A stretch of 64,000 nt of DNA from Mrakia gelida (taxonomy: Eukaryota > Basidiomycota > Tremellomycetes > Cystofilobasidiales > Mrakiaceae). The DNA lies in NCBI GenBank assembly GCA_024345305.1, contig BRON01000005.1:1426001-1490000 (forward strand). The letters are read 5' to 3'. The notes under the pieces were generated by a model. That model searched no databases, had not been told where the DNA came from, and saw nothing but the letters and a program-made list of their open reading frames with translations. Shown here in pieces: positions 45,152 to 56,035 of the stretch; within the stretch, counting starts at the first letter, position 1, and each line of letters starts with the position of its first letter. The position numbers and the translations under genes were made by a program.

Positions 45152-46542
45152 ATGGCGCCTCCTCTGACCGTAGCGGCTCCTCCCGACTCTCCCTCTATGT
45201 ACGAGCAGCAGAATGTTCACGATGTTTACAACGTACGCTTTTGCCTGTTCTCTCCTCCTCTCGCTCGTTCAAAGCTCACCTCGCTCCCTCCCTTCCCTCC
45301 TTTGCTCGCTCTAGCAAATCGCCACCCACTTCTCAGCAACTCGTTACAAGGTCAGTCGCCAACACGTTTATATACTTCAGAGTATCAGCTCGTCCTAACC
45401 AGCTCTCCATCTCTCGTCGTTCGTTTTGCAGCCCTGGCCCACGATCCAACAGTTCCTGCTCTCTATCCCTCCAGGCTCGCTCGGACTCGACGCTGGATGC
45501 GGAAACGGCAAATACCTCCCTTCCTGGGATTCCCCTCTCTCCTCAGGAGCGATTATGGTCGGCCTGGATCGAAGCGAGAACCTAGCAGCTCTCGCTCGGA
45601 GAGTAGGCTTCGCGGAGGGAGATTCAGCGGGAGGAGGAGGAGGAGGGGATGGAGTGCCTCTGGTCGTGCATGATCTTGCCGAGGGAGGGCAGGGGAGGAA
45701 GGATGATGGTCGACGGAGAGAGGTCATGGTTGGGGATGTGCTTGATTTGGGTGGAGTCAGGGAAGGATCTATGGTACGTCTCTCTCAGCTCTTCGTTCAG
45801 TTCTCCCAACTCGAGCTCAAACGCGCGAGCTCACCTCACCTCTCCCTCCCCTTCGTGTCCTTTCTCGTTTCAGGACTTCGCCATCTCCATCGCCACCCTC
45901 CACCACCTCTCCACCCCTTCCCGCCGACTCACAACCGTCCGAACCTTCCTCCGAATCCTCTCCCCTACCCACGGCCGAGCGATGATCCACGTCTGGGCTC
46001 TCGAGCAAGGGGAGGGAGCACGAAGAGTCGTTCCGGAGGGAGGGAAGGCTCAGGATGTGTTTGTTCCTTGGGTGCTGAGTAAGGAGGCGCCGAAGACGGT
46101 TGGGGAGGCGCTGAAGGGGAAGAAGGAAAAAAGGGTCAAGGTTAGGAAGGAGCAGAAGAAGGGAGAGGGCAGGAGGGAGGGACGAGACGCGAGGGAGATG
46201 AGCGTCGACCCAACGCCAACACCACCAGCAACCGACTCAACACCAGCAGCACCTTCAGAACCCACCCCCTCACCAGCACCTCCACCTCTCGAAGAAGAGG
46301 ATGAACCACCCCGAGTTTACCAACGCTACTACCATCTCTTCAAAGCCGGAGAACTCCAGGACCTGATCGCTTCCGCGTGCGAGGAGGAAGTGTTCACGTT
46401 CTTGCCTTTCTCGGAGTCGGAGGAGGAACAGGGGGAGAAGGAGGGGGTGGAAGGGAAGTGGGTGAGGATCGTGAAGCAGGGGTGGGATAGGGATAACTGG
46501 TTTTGTGAGGTCAGGAGAGGAGAGGGAGTCGCGTCGGTGTGA
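45152..46542 (+). CDS. TRM9: tRNA wobble-uridine carboxymethyl methyltransferase
   Basis: Four exons: 45152..45232, 45315..45350, 45432..45773, 45874..46542; 375 codons plus stop. Conserved start of the catalytic domain YEQQNVHDVYN/QIATHFSATRYK/PWPTI, SAM motif I LDAGCGNGKYL at about residues 55-65, then DFAISIATLHHLSTPSRRL and the C-terminal RVYQRYYHLFKAGELQDL. Trm9 with Trm112 methylates the carboxymethyl side chain of wobble uridine (mcm5U/mcm5s2U) in certain tRNAs. A Pro- and Lys-rich insertion (about residues 215-280) interrupts the C-terminal half, as in other basidiomycete homologues by inference. The final residues lack the AlkB domain of animal ALKBH8. The F-box gene is divergent upstream. 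Confidence 0.92.
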
Positions 46543-47112
46543 TCTTGATGGATGGATGGAAACGAACGAGCGAGGTTTGAACGAAAGGAGCGAGCGTTGG
46601 GTTGAGGATCAGAGGGGATAGAGAGGATGCGATGGAAGAGGAAGGGAGCGAAGAGAGAGAAGGTGAGGTCGTGCGATTGCAAGGGGAACTTGCTCTCACG
46701 ACGTCGATCAATTCGCTCTCTTCGTTCTTCGTTGACGGTCCTTTGTTTCGCCGTCCGCCCTTCATCTCGCGACAATCACGAAGAGGTTGCATACGGATCA
46801 TACAGAGACACAGACTAAAGTCCCGTTATCTAGCCATCTGGTCAAGCAGCACTTCCTCGGCTCCAAAGTCAAAAGAACGCGAACGAGAGCAAAGAACGAC
46901 GCGTCGAATTGTCGTCGGTCGTCGAGGAAGGAGTGGTGAAGGCGAGAGAGCGATGATGTCCGAACTTGAGCGAGCGAAGAGTTGTCTGCGAGTAAAGTGG
47001 GGATGTGAAAGGACAGTACCAGCTAGGAGAGGAGAGGAAGGGAAGCCAAAGAGGGAGGCAAATCGAGACGATTGCGAGAGGAGATCGAACGAACGAGTTG
47101 CGATGATCAAAG
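46543..47112. other. Convergent intergenic region, no gene seen
   Basis: 3' flanks of TRM9 and the MYND-finger gene. A GACGCGTC octamer lies at about 46898. No coding sequence could be supported. Confidence 0.45.
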
Positions 47113-48540
47113 CTAGAAGTGAGTTCCCCAGATCCGCTTGAAGCACTGTTTCTTATGTATCTGCCAGTGAGATCGTTGGTGTTCTGGAGAGTTGCGAACA
47201 AAGGAAGGAGAACGAGAGTCAGCGGAGGGTCGAGAGTCGTCGACGCGTCGTTGAAAGAGAAGTGAGAGATCAAGGACCTTTCGAGCAGTACCGAACGGAT
47301 CTGCACTATTGGGGAGTGAAAGAAAGTGTCAATCAGGGGCGAACGAGGGATCAGAGGGAATCGAACGAGAGGAGAGACTAACGTTCGCGCAGGTCAATCG
47401 AGCATCTCCTCTCCCCTCGCACGGTCCTGCTACTTCGACCCTCTGCGCTGTCAACACCCCTTCCAGTCCAATATGAGCCTCGTATCTCAGCTCCGAGAAC
47501 ATCCGCGCCTCGAACAAAGGAGTGAAGGCCGAGAGGGGAGGCCAGGCGCCCGCCATCGCGTCGGGTTCCGAAGCGACGCGGAGGATGGTGAGAGCCAGGT
47601 CGAAGTGCACGACAGCTTGAGACACTGAGTGGTAGGAGATGCCGGGAGGGTTTCGCCTGAGTGCGAGAGCGAGTGGATTTACGAACGGTTGGAGGTGGCT
47701 TGAGCTGGCGAGAGCGGATGGGAGTCGGGGGACCTCTGCCAGCGAAGCTGGGGTGTGGAGGAAGTAGGTGAAGAATGTCACGTTGAAAAGGGTAACAACA
47801 TGATACAGGAGCTCGATGGACTGGGCTGTAGGTGACTGAAAGGTTAATGGAAGGGAAAGAAAGTCAAGAAGCGCTGACGGAAGGCAAATCTCGCGGACGC
47901 GCGGTTTGTCTTAGCTTTCTCAAGAAAGCAAGGCCGTATCTGGACTCACGGTGACGTAGGATAGAGGAAAACTGACCAGCCTAGCAAGGAGGATCTCGAT
48001 AACTTGCGTTCCTTCGACGTGATGGATGAGGTAGTGGCTGATGAGCGGCTGTCCGTTGAAGTAGAACCAAAGCTTGCTGTACGAGTGAACGAGGGACCTC
48101 GAAGCTGAGTTCGGGTGGGTGGGGAGGTTCTTGTAGGCCATTAGAAACTGAGGAAAGTAGAGGGACAGGAACTTCGCCTGTAGAAGAGGAGACCCAGCTT
48201 CAGGCCTTGAGAAAGCAAGGCGAGAAGGGTCGAGTCGAGCTCGCTGCTTCGGTCGTAGGCTCACATGAACTGGACGAATGACGCTGTGAGGTTGAGCGCA
48301 CCATTTCCTGGTCTAAGACAAGCGACGCAAAGGCTTAGCATCAAGTCCAGAGGACGAGGGGAGGAAGGAGAACGGGCTGACAAAGTTGGCGAGCTCGACC
48401 TGCAACGTCGGTTCTGTCCTGATCCTTTCCTGCTTCTCGACGTCGTCCGCCTGGACTCCAACGAAGCTGGCATACTGCTCGGCTGTCGTCTGCTCGATTG
48501 GGGACGATAGAGAGGTTCCGGAAAGGTCTTTGGAAGACAT
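47113..48540 (-). CDS. MYND-type zinc-finger protein, function unknown
   Basis: Six exons: complement(47113..47183, 47278..47305, 47383..47835, 47950..48177, 48265..48312, 48382..48540), 328 codons plus stop. The C-terminal 30 residues assemble across three exons into a MYND-like finger: LTCANC, RSVRYCSKEHQRSHW, QIHKKQCF. The canonical first Cys pair upstream is not clear (only PCEG is seen), so the finger may be short. The rest is a helical, hydrophobic domain I do not recognise (LSLYFPQFLMAYKNLP, LISHYLIHHVEGTQV, YHVVTLFNVTFFTYF). MYND fingers bind Pro-rich partners, often in chromatin or signalling proteins. Phases are consistent through all junctions; exon 2 is the least certain. Confidence 0.7.
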
Positions 48541-48668
48541 GCTGGTCGTTAGGAGGACTCAAAGCTCGTTCCAAAACCAGAGCTCATTCATTTCCTCTTC
48601 CCTTCCTCCCCGACGTCCAGCACTCCCCCTCCCTTTCCTCCTCTCGCTCCCTCCCTCTCACTCCCAGG

Positions 48669-49607
48669 ATGTATACCAGACGAACCTCTTCTCGAATCAA
48701 AACCAATCAAATCGCGACCTCCTTCGCTTCCTCGTCGCTCGTCGTCGTCTCTGGTCCTCGGGTCTTCCCTTCCGAGCTCGTCTCGATGATCTGTCGTTTC
48801 GCCACCAAAGGAACCCTCGCTCAGCTCGCTCGAGTCTCAAAAGACGTCAAGGCCATCGCTCTGGAAGTTCTGTACAAGAGGTAGCCATCGATAAGGCGGT
48901 GAGTCCTGTTCTTGGAGAGGGAGATCTCGCTCCACGTCCTGACTCACTCACTCTCTCCCTCTCGTCCCCCTCCCTCTCCCCTCTTCTCTGCCTCTCTCCT
49001 CCTCGAACGCAGGAGGACTACTGCTCGCTCTTCAGCGCTGCCCTCGAGAACGTCCGAACCAAAACCCAAACGTTGAATATCCGAGCTTTACCTCCTCCTC
49101 ATCTCTTCAAGCTGGGCTTCTTCCTTCCCTTGGAAAACGACCCCATCCAGATCCCCAACATCATCTAACATCATCTACCACAAAGAGATTTCGTTCTTAG
49201 TATCGGCCTTGCGCCTCACGCCCATACCCACGGACCTCTTCTCTCCTTCCTCTATCGAACTCCGTCCAAGGGCTACGTTCACCCTTAAGGACCTCGACGA
49301 CACCTGGACGTTGGGGTGCTGCTTCCTCCACTCCACCAACTCGAAGCTTTCCTTCATCATCTATCCCAACGTCGAAAGATGCTCTCCCTTCAAAACGGCG
49401 TCCTATATCCGTCCCAGCTCGCCCAGCAGGAAGTCGTACCCCGTTCTCGAGCAAATCGTTCTTCGACTCGCTCCTGGCGTCGGAAGGGAGGACATGGAGA
49501 AGGATCTCGAAGCGTGGTTTGAAGCGCTCCGAACGAACAGGCGGAGTGATGGGTGGCAGGACAGGGAAGCGGATTGGAGAAGGGTTCTCGTTGTTGAGGA
49601 GGCTTGA
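48669..49607 (+). pseudogene. F-box gene with two frame-destroying lesions
   Basis: The gene starts MYTRRTSSRIKTNQ and contains an F-box-like stretch FPSELVSMICRFATKGTLA...ALEVLYKR. The frame then hits TAG at 48882-48884; the coding continuation VAIDKA, before a GTGAGT donor, lies in another frame, as if one G were missing at 48881. After an intron (acceptor about 49013) the frame EDYCSLFSAALENVR continues to PIQIPNII and stops at TAA 49166-49168. There a 10-bp tandem duplication (AACATCATCT, 49157-49166 and 49167-49176) has shifted the frame. Removing one copy in thought would join PNII to YHKEISFLV and the long C-terminal frame that ends at 49607. Both lesions are small, so decay is recent or incomplete. 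Confidence 0.65.
49157..49176 (+). repeat. 10-bp direct tandem duplication disrupting the F-box frame
   Basis: Two perfect copies of AACATCATCT lie head to tail. The insertion is not a multiple of three and creates an in-frame TAA, while the frame after the second copy continues the protein. Confidence 0.85.
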
Positions 49608-49982
49608 GTAGGCGACGCGTCGAGGACGAGGAGAAGAGAGGCAGTCGCGTTTCCTTTGTTTTTGCTAGCAGCTTTGGATCCATGTCAGATTTTCTTTCAG
49701 GTCTCTTCAACTCTTCATCCCTTCGACCTCTACCCAACCTCGAAAGACGTCGAGCCAGATTTTCTCCTCGACTTCGGAGGCGTCTCCGCCCTCTCCAGGA
49801 AGCACAGCTGAGAAGAATTGGCGAGGTGACCTCAACACCCACCTTCTCCTTCCCTCCCTCCCCTGCCCTTCCCCCCTTTTCCCCCTTTCCCGTGAGTCCT
49901 CGCGCCTCCCTCTCTCGCGAGTCCGCACACCAAGCTCAAATCTTCCTTTTCCACCTCTCCCTCCAGCTCCTTCAAGCCAACC
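49608..49982. other. Intergenic region upstream of BUD20
   Basis: Holds a GACGCGTC octamer (about 49614-49621) and the CT-rich leader of BUD20. An Arg-rich open frame (MSDFLSGLFNSSSL from about 49682) is not supported by homology and is left out. Confidence 0.45.
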
Positions 49983-51192
49983 ATGGGTCGTCTGCGTCGT
50001 TCCCGGTTCGTTCTCCTCCCCTCCCCTCCCTCCCTCCCTTACCTCTACCTCGCTCTCCTTCCCGCATCCTGACCTCCTCAACTTGGTTCTTCGATCCCAG
50101 TGTCCACAAAGCTCAGCGAGATGTCCACCGAGCTGCTCGAACGCGAGTGAGAAAGAGAGACCTGGATCTTATCCAGAAGTTCGACTTGACGCCAGAAGGA
50201 AGGGCAAAGCTCGAGGCTCAGCCTATCGATGAGGAGAAGCCAGGATTGGGTCAGCATGTGAGTACATCGCTCCCAGCTTGGTGCTCATCCGGGTGTCGGA
50301 GCTGGTGCTGGTTGTGGGAAGGAGAGGAGACTGGAGGGAGAAGGAAAGGAAGGGGAGGAGAGCTCGAGCGGTTGGGCTGACCTTTGACCTTTGATTTCGA
50401 CCTTCTTCTAGTACTGTGTTGAGTGTTCTAGGTGAGTTTCGGGTCTTGGCTTTGACGACTGGGTGTATGGAAAGGTAGAGGGAGAGCTCGGGAAGGCGGG
50501 GAAGGTGTTCGGGAGGAGAGCGAGCTCAAGCAGAACGGAGGGAGGGAAGCGAAGGTCGACCTCGAAGCTCTTTCGCCTCGCTCGAGCTAGTCTACGAGAC
50601 GTCGTCTTGACCTGTCTTCTTGGAGGGAGGGCTGGTCCCATGGTTCTCGAACGTATCGATTGTTCGGGATCTCGTCCGAGCTCGAATACAGCTCGGAACG
50701 AGCGCATCCCCAGCTTCCTCCCTCACCTTCGCCTCGACCTCACCTCAGCCTCATCATCCCTCTTCCTCGCCTTCGAGGACTCCTCGCTGACTCGGTCACC
50801 TTCCTCTCTCTACATTCTCCTAGGTACATGGAGACCGACGCCGCCCTGAATACCCACTGGAAGTCCAAGCTCCACAAGTTCGTCCTCTCCTCTCTCCCTC
50901 CTCCCTCCCTCTCCTTCGTCGACCTCAGCTAACCTCGTCGCCCTGCCGGCTCTCCCTCTAATTTCTCCTCCTCCGTTCCCCTCCCACCTCTCCACCCACC
51001 TTCTCTCACAGGCGACGACTGAAAACCCTCGAGCAGCCCGCCCACACCCCCGAGGAGTCCGTCCTCGCCTGGGGACTCGCCAAACCCGACAACCGTCAAC
51101 GAGGAACCGAGGAGATCAAGCGATGGGGAGCTCCCGCTGCTGGGGCTGAGATGGAGGTCGAGGTCGCTCCTGCTTCGTCGGCGGCTGCTTAA
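49983..51192 (+). CDS. BUD20: C2H2 zinc-finger 60S export factor Bud20
   Basis: Five exons: 49983..50005, 50101..50257, 50412..50431, 50824..50877, 51012..51192; 144 codons plus stop, close to the yeast protein (166). Start MGRLRRSRVHKAQR, then the basic KRDLDLIQKFDLTPEGRAK, the diagnostic DEEKPGLGQHYCVECSRYMET, a C2H2 finger (C-x2-C then H-x5-H in LNTHWKSKLHK) and KRRLKTLEQPAHTPEE. Bud20 shuttles with pre-60S ribosomal particles and helps export them through the nuclear pore. The exon with the first two finger Cys is only 20 bp. Intron 3 (50432-50823) is 392 bp, far longer than usual here. The zinc ligands all come from separate small exons, so splicing accuracy decides function. Confidence 0.93.
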
Positions 51193-51553
51193 GCCTTAGC
51201 GCTCGTCCTGTTTCGGAGGGAGGGGGTTGGCGTTTGCTTTTTTTGGTTTCGGTTGGTTCACGACTCGACCTTTCTCTACACTCGACGCGACTACAGTAGC
51301 TCGAGGGTTGTACGCTTTCTACCTTTATATACCCTACTGGAGGGTCGGTGTATGATAACGAGGCTTTTGACTAGACTTGTGAGAGAGGAGAGAAGAGAGG
51401 ACGAGTGAGGAGAGTCGCGTCGAGAAGAGTACGACTTGAGCTGTGCTTGCTGTTCTTGCATTTCTAGTAGCATGGAGAGGAGAGTGCTTCCGAGAAAACT
51501 CGAGTGTTGGAGATCGTAAATGATGAGCAACTTGGAAGGAGCTGAGACGAAAG
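51193..51553. other. Convergent 3' intergenic region
   Basis: 3' flanks of BUD20 and the RNase III gene. No coding sequence seen. Confidence 0.5.
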
Positions 51554-52917
51554 TCAACAGGTCTGCGGCGCGGTGTTCGATTCGAGTTCAACGACCTCTT
51601 CCCAGCCGAGGCGACGAGCGAGCGAGTCGGGGAGAAGCTTGGGGTCCGGATGGAAGATGCCTTCGATAGGCGACCTGGACGCGAACAGAGAAGATGGCAA
51701 GGAGGTCAGCTCGATGGTCAGGGAAGAAAGGAGCGAGAAGGGAACGATGGACGGACCTCCTTCACCTCGTCTTCCTCTTCTTTGCCCTCAGCATCTCCTG
51801 CCACTCCTCCTCCTTCATGATAGTCACACACGCCATCGAATGAGCCTGCCTCTGAGTGTAGCCTACACCCTCAGCCTCGAACTGCTGTCCTACTCGCACT
51901 CTCTCCTTCCAAACAGTCCGACCGTCGCTCGATGTACAGCTCGCGACATCCTCGAAGGATACATCAAGCTGGAGAGTAGCGGCCAGGCTCAGGACCTCAG
52001 ATTTGGCTTCATTTCGACCGGAGGATTCCAGAGAGGGATTGGAAGACGGATTGGGTGGGTAGGTCGACGGGAGGAGGTCGGCGGAGGGAGGGTGAGGGAA
52101 GGACGCGTTTGGACCGAGTTGACGCTTCGTTTCGATCCGAGGGACTGGCCAAGGTCAAAGGCGGAGAGTACCGAATGCGATAAGTCAGCATCGGCATCAA
52201 CGGAGACGTGGATAGGGGAGAAACACGGCGAAAAGAGACAGAGACTCACCTCGAACGTCCGCGCTCGCTGGTCGAACAAAGTACTCTCGATTCCCAGCCC
52301 AGACATCCCTCAGCACCTCCTCACACCAATCCTTCGCAGCAGCCCAGCCCTGATCCTTCTCGATTCCACCGAGGACTGCTTCGAAGACATCCTCCATCAT
52401 CCTCTGGTTCGGAGGAGCACAGTGAGGAGCGACGCGAAGACGAGGTTGAAATCCGAGAGCGAGGGAGACCTGAGAGAGCAGCGTTCGTCCGACGGTGATA
52501 GATCTGACTTTCTGTTGGTGCGCAAATGAGGGGAGAAGGGTCAAGCTAGTGGGCTCGAACGCGCGTATCTATCGAGTGTGAGGACAGAGATGGAGGCAGG
52601 TGTCGAGAACGAAGGAAGGGGAGCTGGGTCGTTCTGGAACTCACGTACTGCTCGTTGCGAGTGAGCTCAGGGAAGGTTCTGCTGATGAGAAGGGTAGCTG
52701 TGGTCTGAAGGATCGTGTCTCCGTGGTACTCGAGGGTCTCGTAGTTGAACTGGTTGTCTACGGAGCGATGGGTGAAGATCTCGCGAAGGGTGGGTTTGCT
52801 GACGAGCTCCTCCAGTCGAGAGAGGTGAAGGTTCGTTCGGAGGTTGAGATTGAGAGTGTAGTCAGAGTCGATGAGCCATCCAGGAGTCGCGGGATTGCTC
52901 CAAGCAACGACAGACAT
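51554..52917 (-). CDS. RNase III family protein with RNA-binding-like tail
   Basis: Four exons: complement(51554..51674, 51766..52144, 52250..52511, 52645..52917), 344 codons plus stop. The RNase III domain is recognisable: LREIFTHRSVDNQFNYETLEYHGDTILQ corresponds to the signature motif in which Glu and Asp bind metal (here LEYHGD), and MMEDVFEAVLGG supplies the second Asp/Glu pair. All four catalytic acidic residues appear present, although the signature departs from NERLEFLGD. The third exon ends with TVWKERVRVGQQFEAEGVGYT...SMACVTI, which resembles a dsRNA-binding domain. Likely a dsRNA endonuclease of Rnt1/Pac1 type; a mitoribosomal mL44-type role is less likely because catalytic residues are kept. 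An in-frame Met upstream (52983) could extend the N-terminus. Divergent from an F-box gene. Confidence 0.78.
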
Positions 52918-53031
52918 GAAAAGTCGGAGTGAGGAAGGAGGACGGAGGGTCGATGTTCGCGGAAAGGAAAAGGTCGAGCTCACCTTCCTTCCTTCTTCTC
53001 CGCCAACCTTCTCGAGCTCTTAACTTCAAAC

Positions 53032-54136
53032 ATGTCGGATCTCTCTCCCTCTACTCTCTCCTCAAAGCTCTACATCCCTCCCGAACTCCTCCGAGAGATC
53101 TTCTCTCACTGCGACACTCCCACGCTCGGAAACGTTTGCAAGGTCAATCGAGCTTGCCTCGAGCTCGCCTCTCCCTTCCTCTACACCCACATCGTCCTGG
53201 ACAGCATCGATTCGGTCGTCAAGCTCTTCCTACTCGAAGTGAGCTCTTATAGTCATGACTCTCTCAGCGACGTCGCTGTAGGAAGAATCGAAGCTGATCG
53301 CTCCCTGGTCGACCTTCCTTCGAATGCTCAGACGACCTCCTCCCTTCCCTCTCCTATCGCATCCCTCCCTCGCCTCGTCCCCCTCTCTCGAATCCGAACC
53401 TTCACCTACTTCTCCAAGGATACTTCAGGCGAAGAATGCGACCTCCAACTCCCATCTGACCTCCCTCAAACCCTCCTCCCAAACCCTCCTCTCCCCATCG
53501 ACGTCCTCATCATCAACATCCGAACCCATCAGACAATTCGGGACGAGCGTCGCTCCGCAACGGTCCTCAACCTCTTCAACCCATCCGTCTTCGTCCTCAG
53601 GTCTGATCGAGGGAGGGGGGGAGCTTTGCCTGATCTTTGGATCTTACGCCTCCGACGCCGACGTCTCGTTCTACCTCCCGTCCTGGAATCGATTGACGTC
53701 CGTCGTTCTCAGCAACTCGACCACCTGCCTGCCCATCGCGGGCCTCGGTCTCGACCAGCTGAGTTTGGCTGAGGAAGCAGAGGAGGGAGGAGGGACGAAC
53801 GGCGCGTCCTTCCTCCTCTGCTGCGACTTCCTCGACCCCGTCGATCCTTCCAGCGAGTGGTTTCTGGATTTCGCGTTCGAGGCGAACACCCTGCGAGGGA
53901 GCTCAGAGAAGATTCCTCACGGGACGTTGTTTCGTCTCGTCGCCTGGGTGCAGACGGAGGAAGAGAAGGAGGAGTTGGAGAGGGAAACGGTCCGATACGT
54001 GCGCGACGGCAGGTTCGTGTTCGGGGAGCAGCCGGGAGGGAAGCTGGAGATTTCAGTAGAGGTACGACCTAGCCGAGCAGGGATGAGGGACCGGGAGGAC
54101 GCTTGGGCGGGGAAGGCGGCCGAGAGCTGGAGGTGA
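53032..54136 (+). CDS. F-box/LRR-like gene with a G7 frameshift
   Basis: Model: 53032..53238 and 53332..54136, the second with a frame change. Start MSDLSPSTLSSKLYIPPELL; the F-box continues REIFSHCDTPTLGNVCKVNRACLE and ASPFLYTHIVLDS. After the intron the first frame runs TTSSLPS...NIRTHQTIRDERR...NPSVFVLR, then the coding continuation (ELCLIFGSYASDADVSFYLPSW to the stop) is in the +1 frame. The switch falls at a G-rich tract with seven consecutive G (53615-53621). No GT-AG intron of suitable phase explains it. It is either a real one-base indel (a pseudogene) or an assembly error in the homopolymer. If corrected, about 330 residues of F-box plus leucine-rich-like protein would result. Confidence 0.6.
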
Positions 54137-54219
54137 GCTCGAGGGGAGGGAGGTGGTCGTCGACGCGCCGTTTTCTGAGCTTTGTAGTTTTGCGGTTTTG
54201 ACAATGCTGCATGTTGATT

Positions 54220-56035
54220 TCACCCTCGTCTCTCGCATCGCACTCTCGATATCTCTCCAGATCCAAGGATCCGACCTCTCGCGAGCGAAGACTGGCTCTC
54301 TTGCGCGCGCAACAAAGAGCAGAAGCGAAAAGACGCGTTCATTCGATCCGGCTCGTTTCGTTCTCGTCGTGTTGCAGATCTGTGATCTGAGAGATCAGAA
54401 AGAAGAGAGTCAGCGTCCGAAAGAATGGATGTCATTCGCACGACGAAGGCGCGAGCAGAACTGAAGAGGAAGAAGGAAGAAAGGACTCACTTCGTGCGCA
54501 AACCTCCTCCTCCTCGAGGCGAGCGAACGACGATCTGGAGAGCTCGACGGGGATCGGAGGTGGTGTTACAACCGGAAGCGTCTGCGGGATGACTGGAGGA
54601 GTCTGAGGTGATCGAAGGGAAGAGAAGGGAAGTAAGGTCAGCATCCGAGGAGGAGGGCCAGACGAACCGCGTCGTTGACGGAAAGGACGAACGAGGACTT
54701 TGAAGCTGTCCAACCCGGCGCGACGAGTACGACCTCCACCACGTCCCTAAACCCCTCCTTCATCAACTTCTTCCCCCTCAACTCCACCACCTCGTAGTCC
54801 TCCTTCGAGCCCACCAAAATCCTGAACCTCCCCGCCCTCCGATTCCAAGGCATCTCCACCGCCCGCTGCATCGTCTCCAAATCGAGGACTTCTCGACAAA
54901 ACGCAGCGATCCCTCCCAACTGACACGTTCCACTCGTACTTCAACGCCAGCTCTTTCTCCGTGTACCCATCCTCCTTCGGGGTGTCTCTCCTTGCGAGCC
55001 GAGGGTCCCTCCTGTGGACGGGGTACGAACCAGAAGTGATGAGGACGTTGTTGAACCGAACGAGAGTAAGATTCGACCAACTCGTCAAGCAGCGGGTCCA
55101 GAGAGCCCTTCCGATGTCGAACGACGCCCAGAAGGAAGTCGCGTAGAAAGGGGTGTAGAAGGTGACGATGGAGGGGTTGAGAGTTGCGAGGAGGTCGATG
55201 CAGTTCTCGAAGAAGAGGTCGGAGGTTGACTGACGGGCTGTGTTGATGGTGAGATGCACGGAGAGGAGGTTGGGGAAGGGTAGGATGGGGAGGGGATCTT
55301 GGTAGGTGATTTCCGAGGCGCCGTCGGAAGAGTCCGAGTCCGAGTCGGAGCTGGGCTCTGCTGCCACTTCTTGGACGGGAAGGTAAAGGTGATGGACTGA
55401 GCCTAGGGAGATTCGAGGAAGAAGGGAGGAGAGGGTGGAGGAGTAGGTCTGTTCGGGAGGACGCGTCGTTCGTCAAGAGGTGAAGGTCAGGAACGAGTCA
55501 AGAGAGTAGGCCGAAGACGAAAGATTGGAGCTGTGGAAGACTCACGGCACCGACGAAAGCTTCCAGTTCATGCGCGCCCGAGACGACCATGGTTTCGTAG
55601 AGGATGGGCGACGCGATCTCGAGGAAGAGGAGGTTGGTGAGGCAGAGGTTGACCAAGGAGTTGTCGTCGCAATGGGAGGCAATTGTCCTGAGAAGTTCGT
55701 TGGGAAGCCTAGGAGGCAGCCGGGTAGGTTTCTGGACGTTCTCTGGGGCCTAGGATGGTAGAGAAAGTCAGAAAGGAGGGACGGAGGGGAGGAAGGGAAC
55801 TGAAGCGACGAGCTCGACGAACCTTCGACCAAAGATGAGTCGATCTTGCTCCCTTCGTTTCCTGCTTGAGCCCGGCTAGATCTCCTTCCCAAGTCCATAT
55901 CCCTCCGTCCGTTGAGTGCTCTCGTTCGAGGTAAAGTATCTTGGCTTCAGCTCGATGAAGCATGGCGACGAGTTCGTCTTTGGTGAAGGCGGAGAAGGGA
56001 GGTGACGGAGGAGCGTTGGGAGGGAGGGAAGACAT
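54220..56035 (-). CDS. F-box/LRR-like gene with one frame break
   Basis: Five exons: complement(54220..54386, 54491..54602, 54668..55448, 55546..55749, 55823..56035). Exon 1 contains a predicted coiled coil (FTKDELVAMLHRAEAKILYL). Exon 2 carries the F-box: RLPNELLRTIASHCDDNSLV...LEIASPILYETMVVSG. Exon 3 is a long LRR-like body (LTIN, WSNLTLVRFNNVLI), whose length (781 bp) is not compatible with the flanking phases. It changes frame near 54905-54925, between ALKYEWNVS and GGIAAFCREVLDLE. I could not find a legal intron, so a one-base indel is inferred. The C-terminus after exon 3 is low-complexity and Arg/Ser-rich. Function if intact: SCF substrate adaptor. Confidence 0.6.

Noticed and set aside
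49682..49905. Arg-rich open frame beginning MSDFLSGLFNSSSL upstream of BUD20
   Set aside because: It has no recognisable similarity, runs into CT-rich leader sequence and lacks a plausible exon chain.
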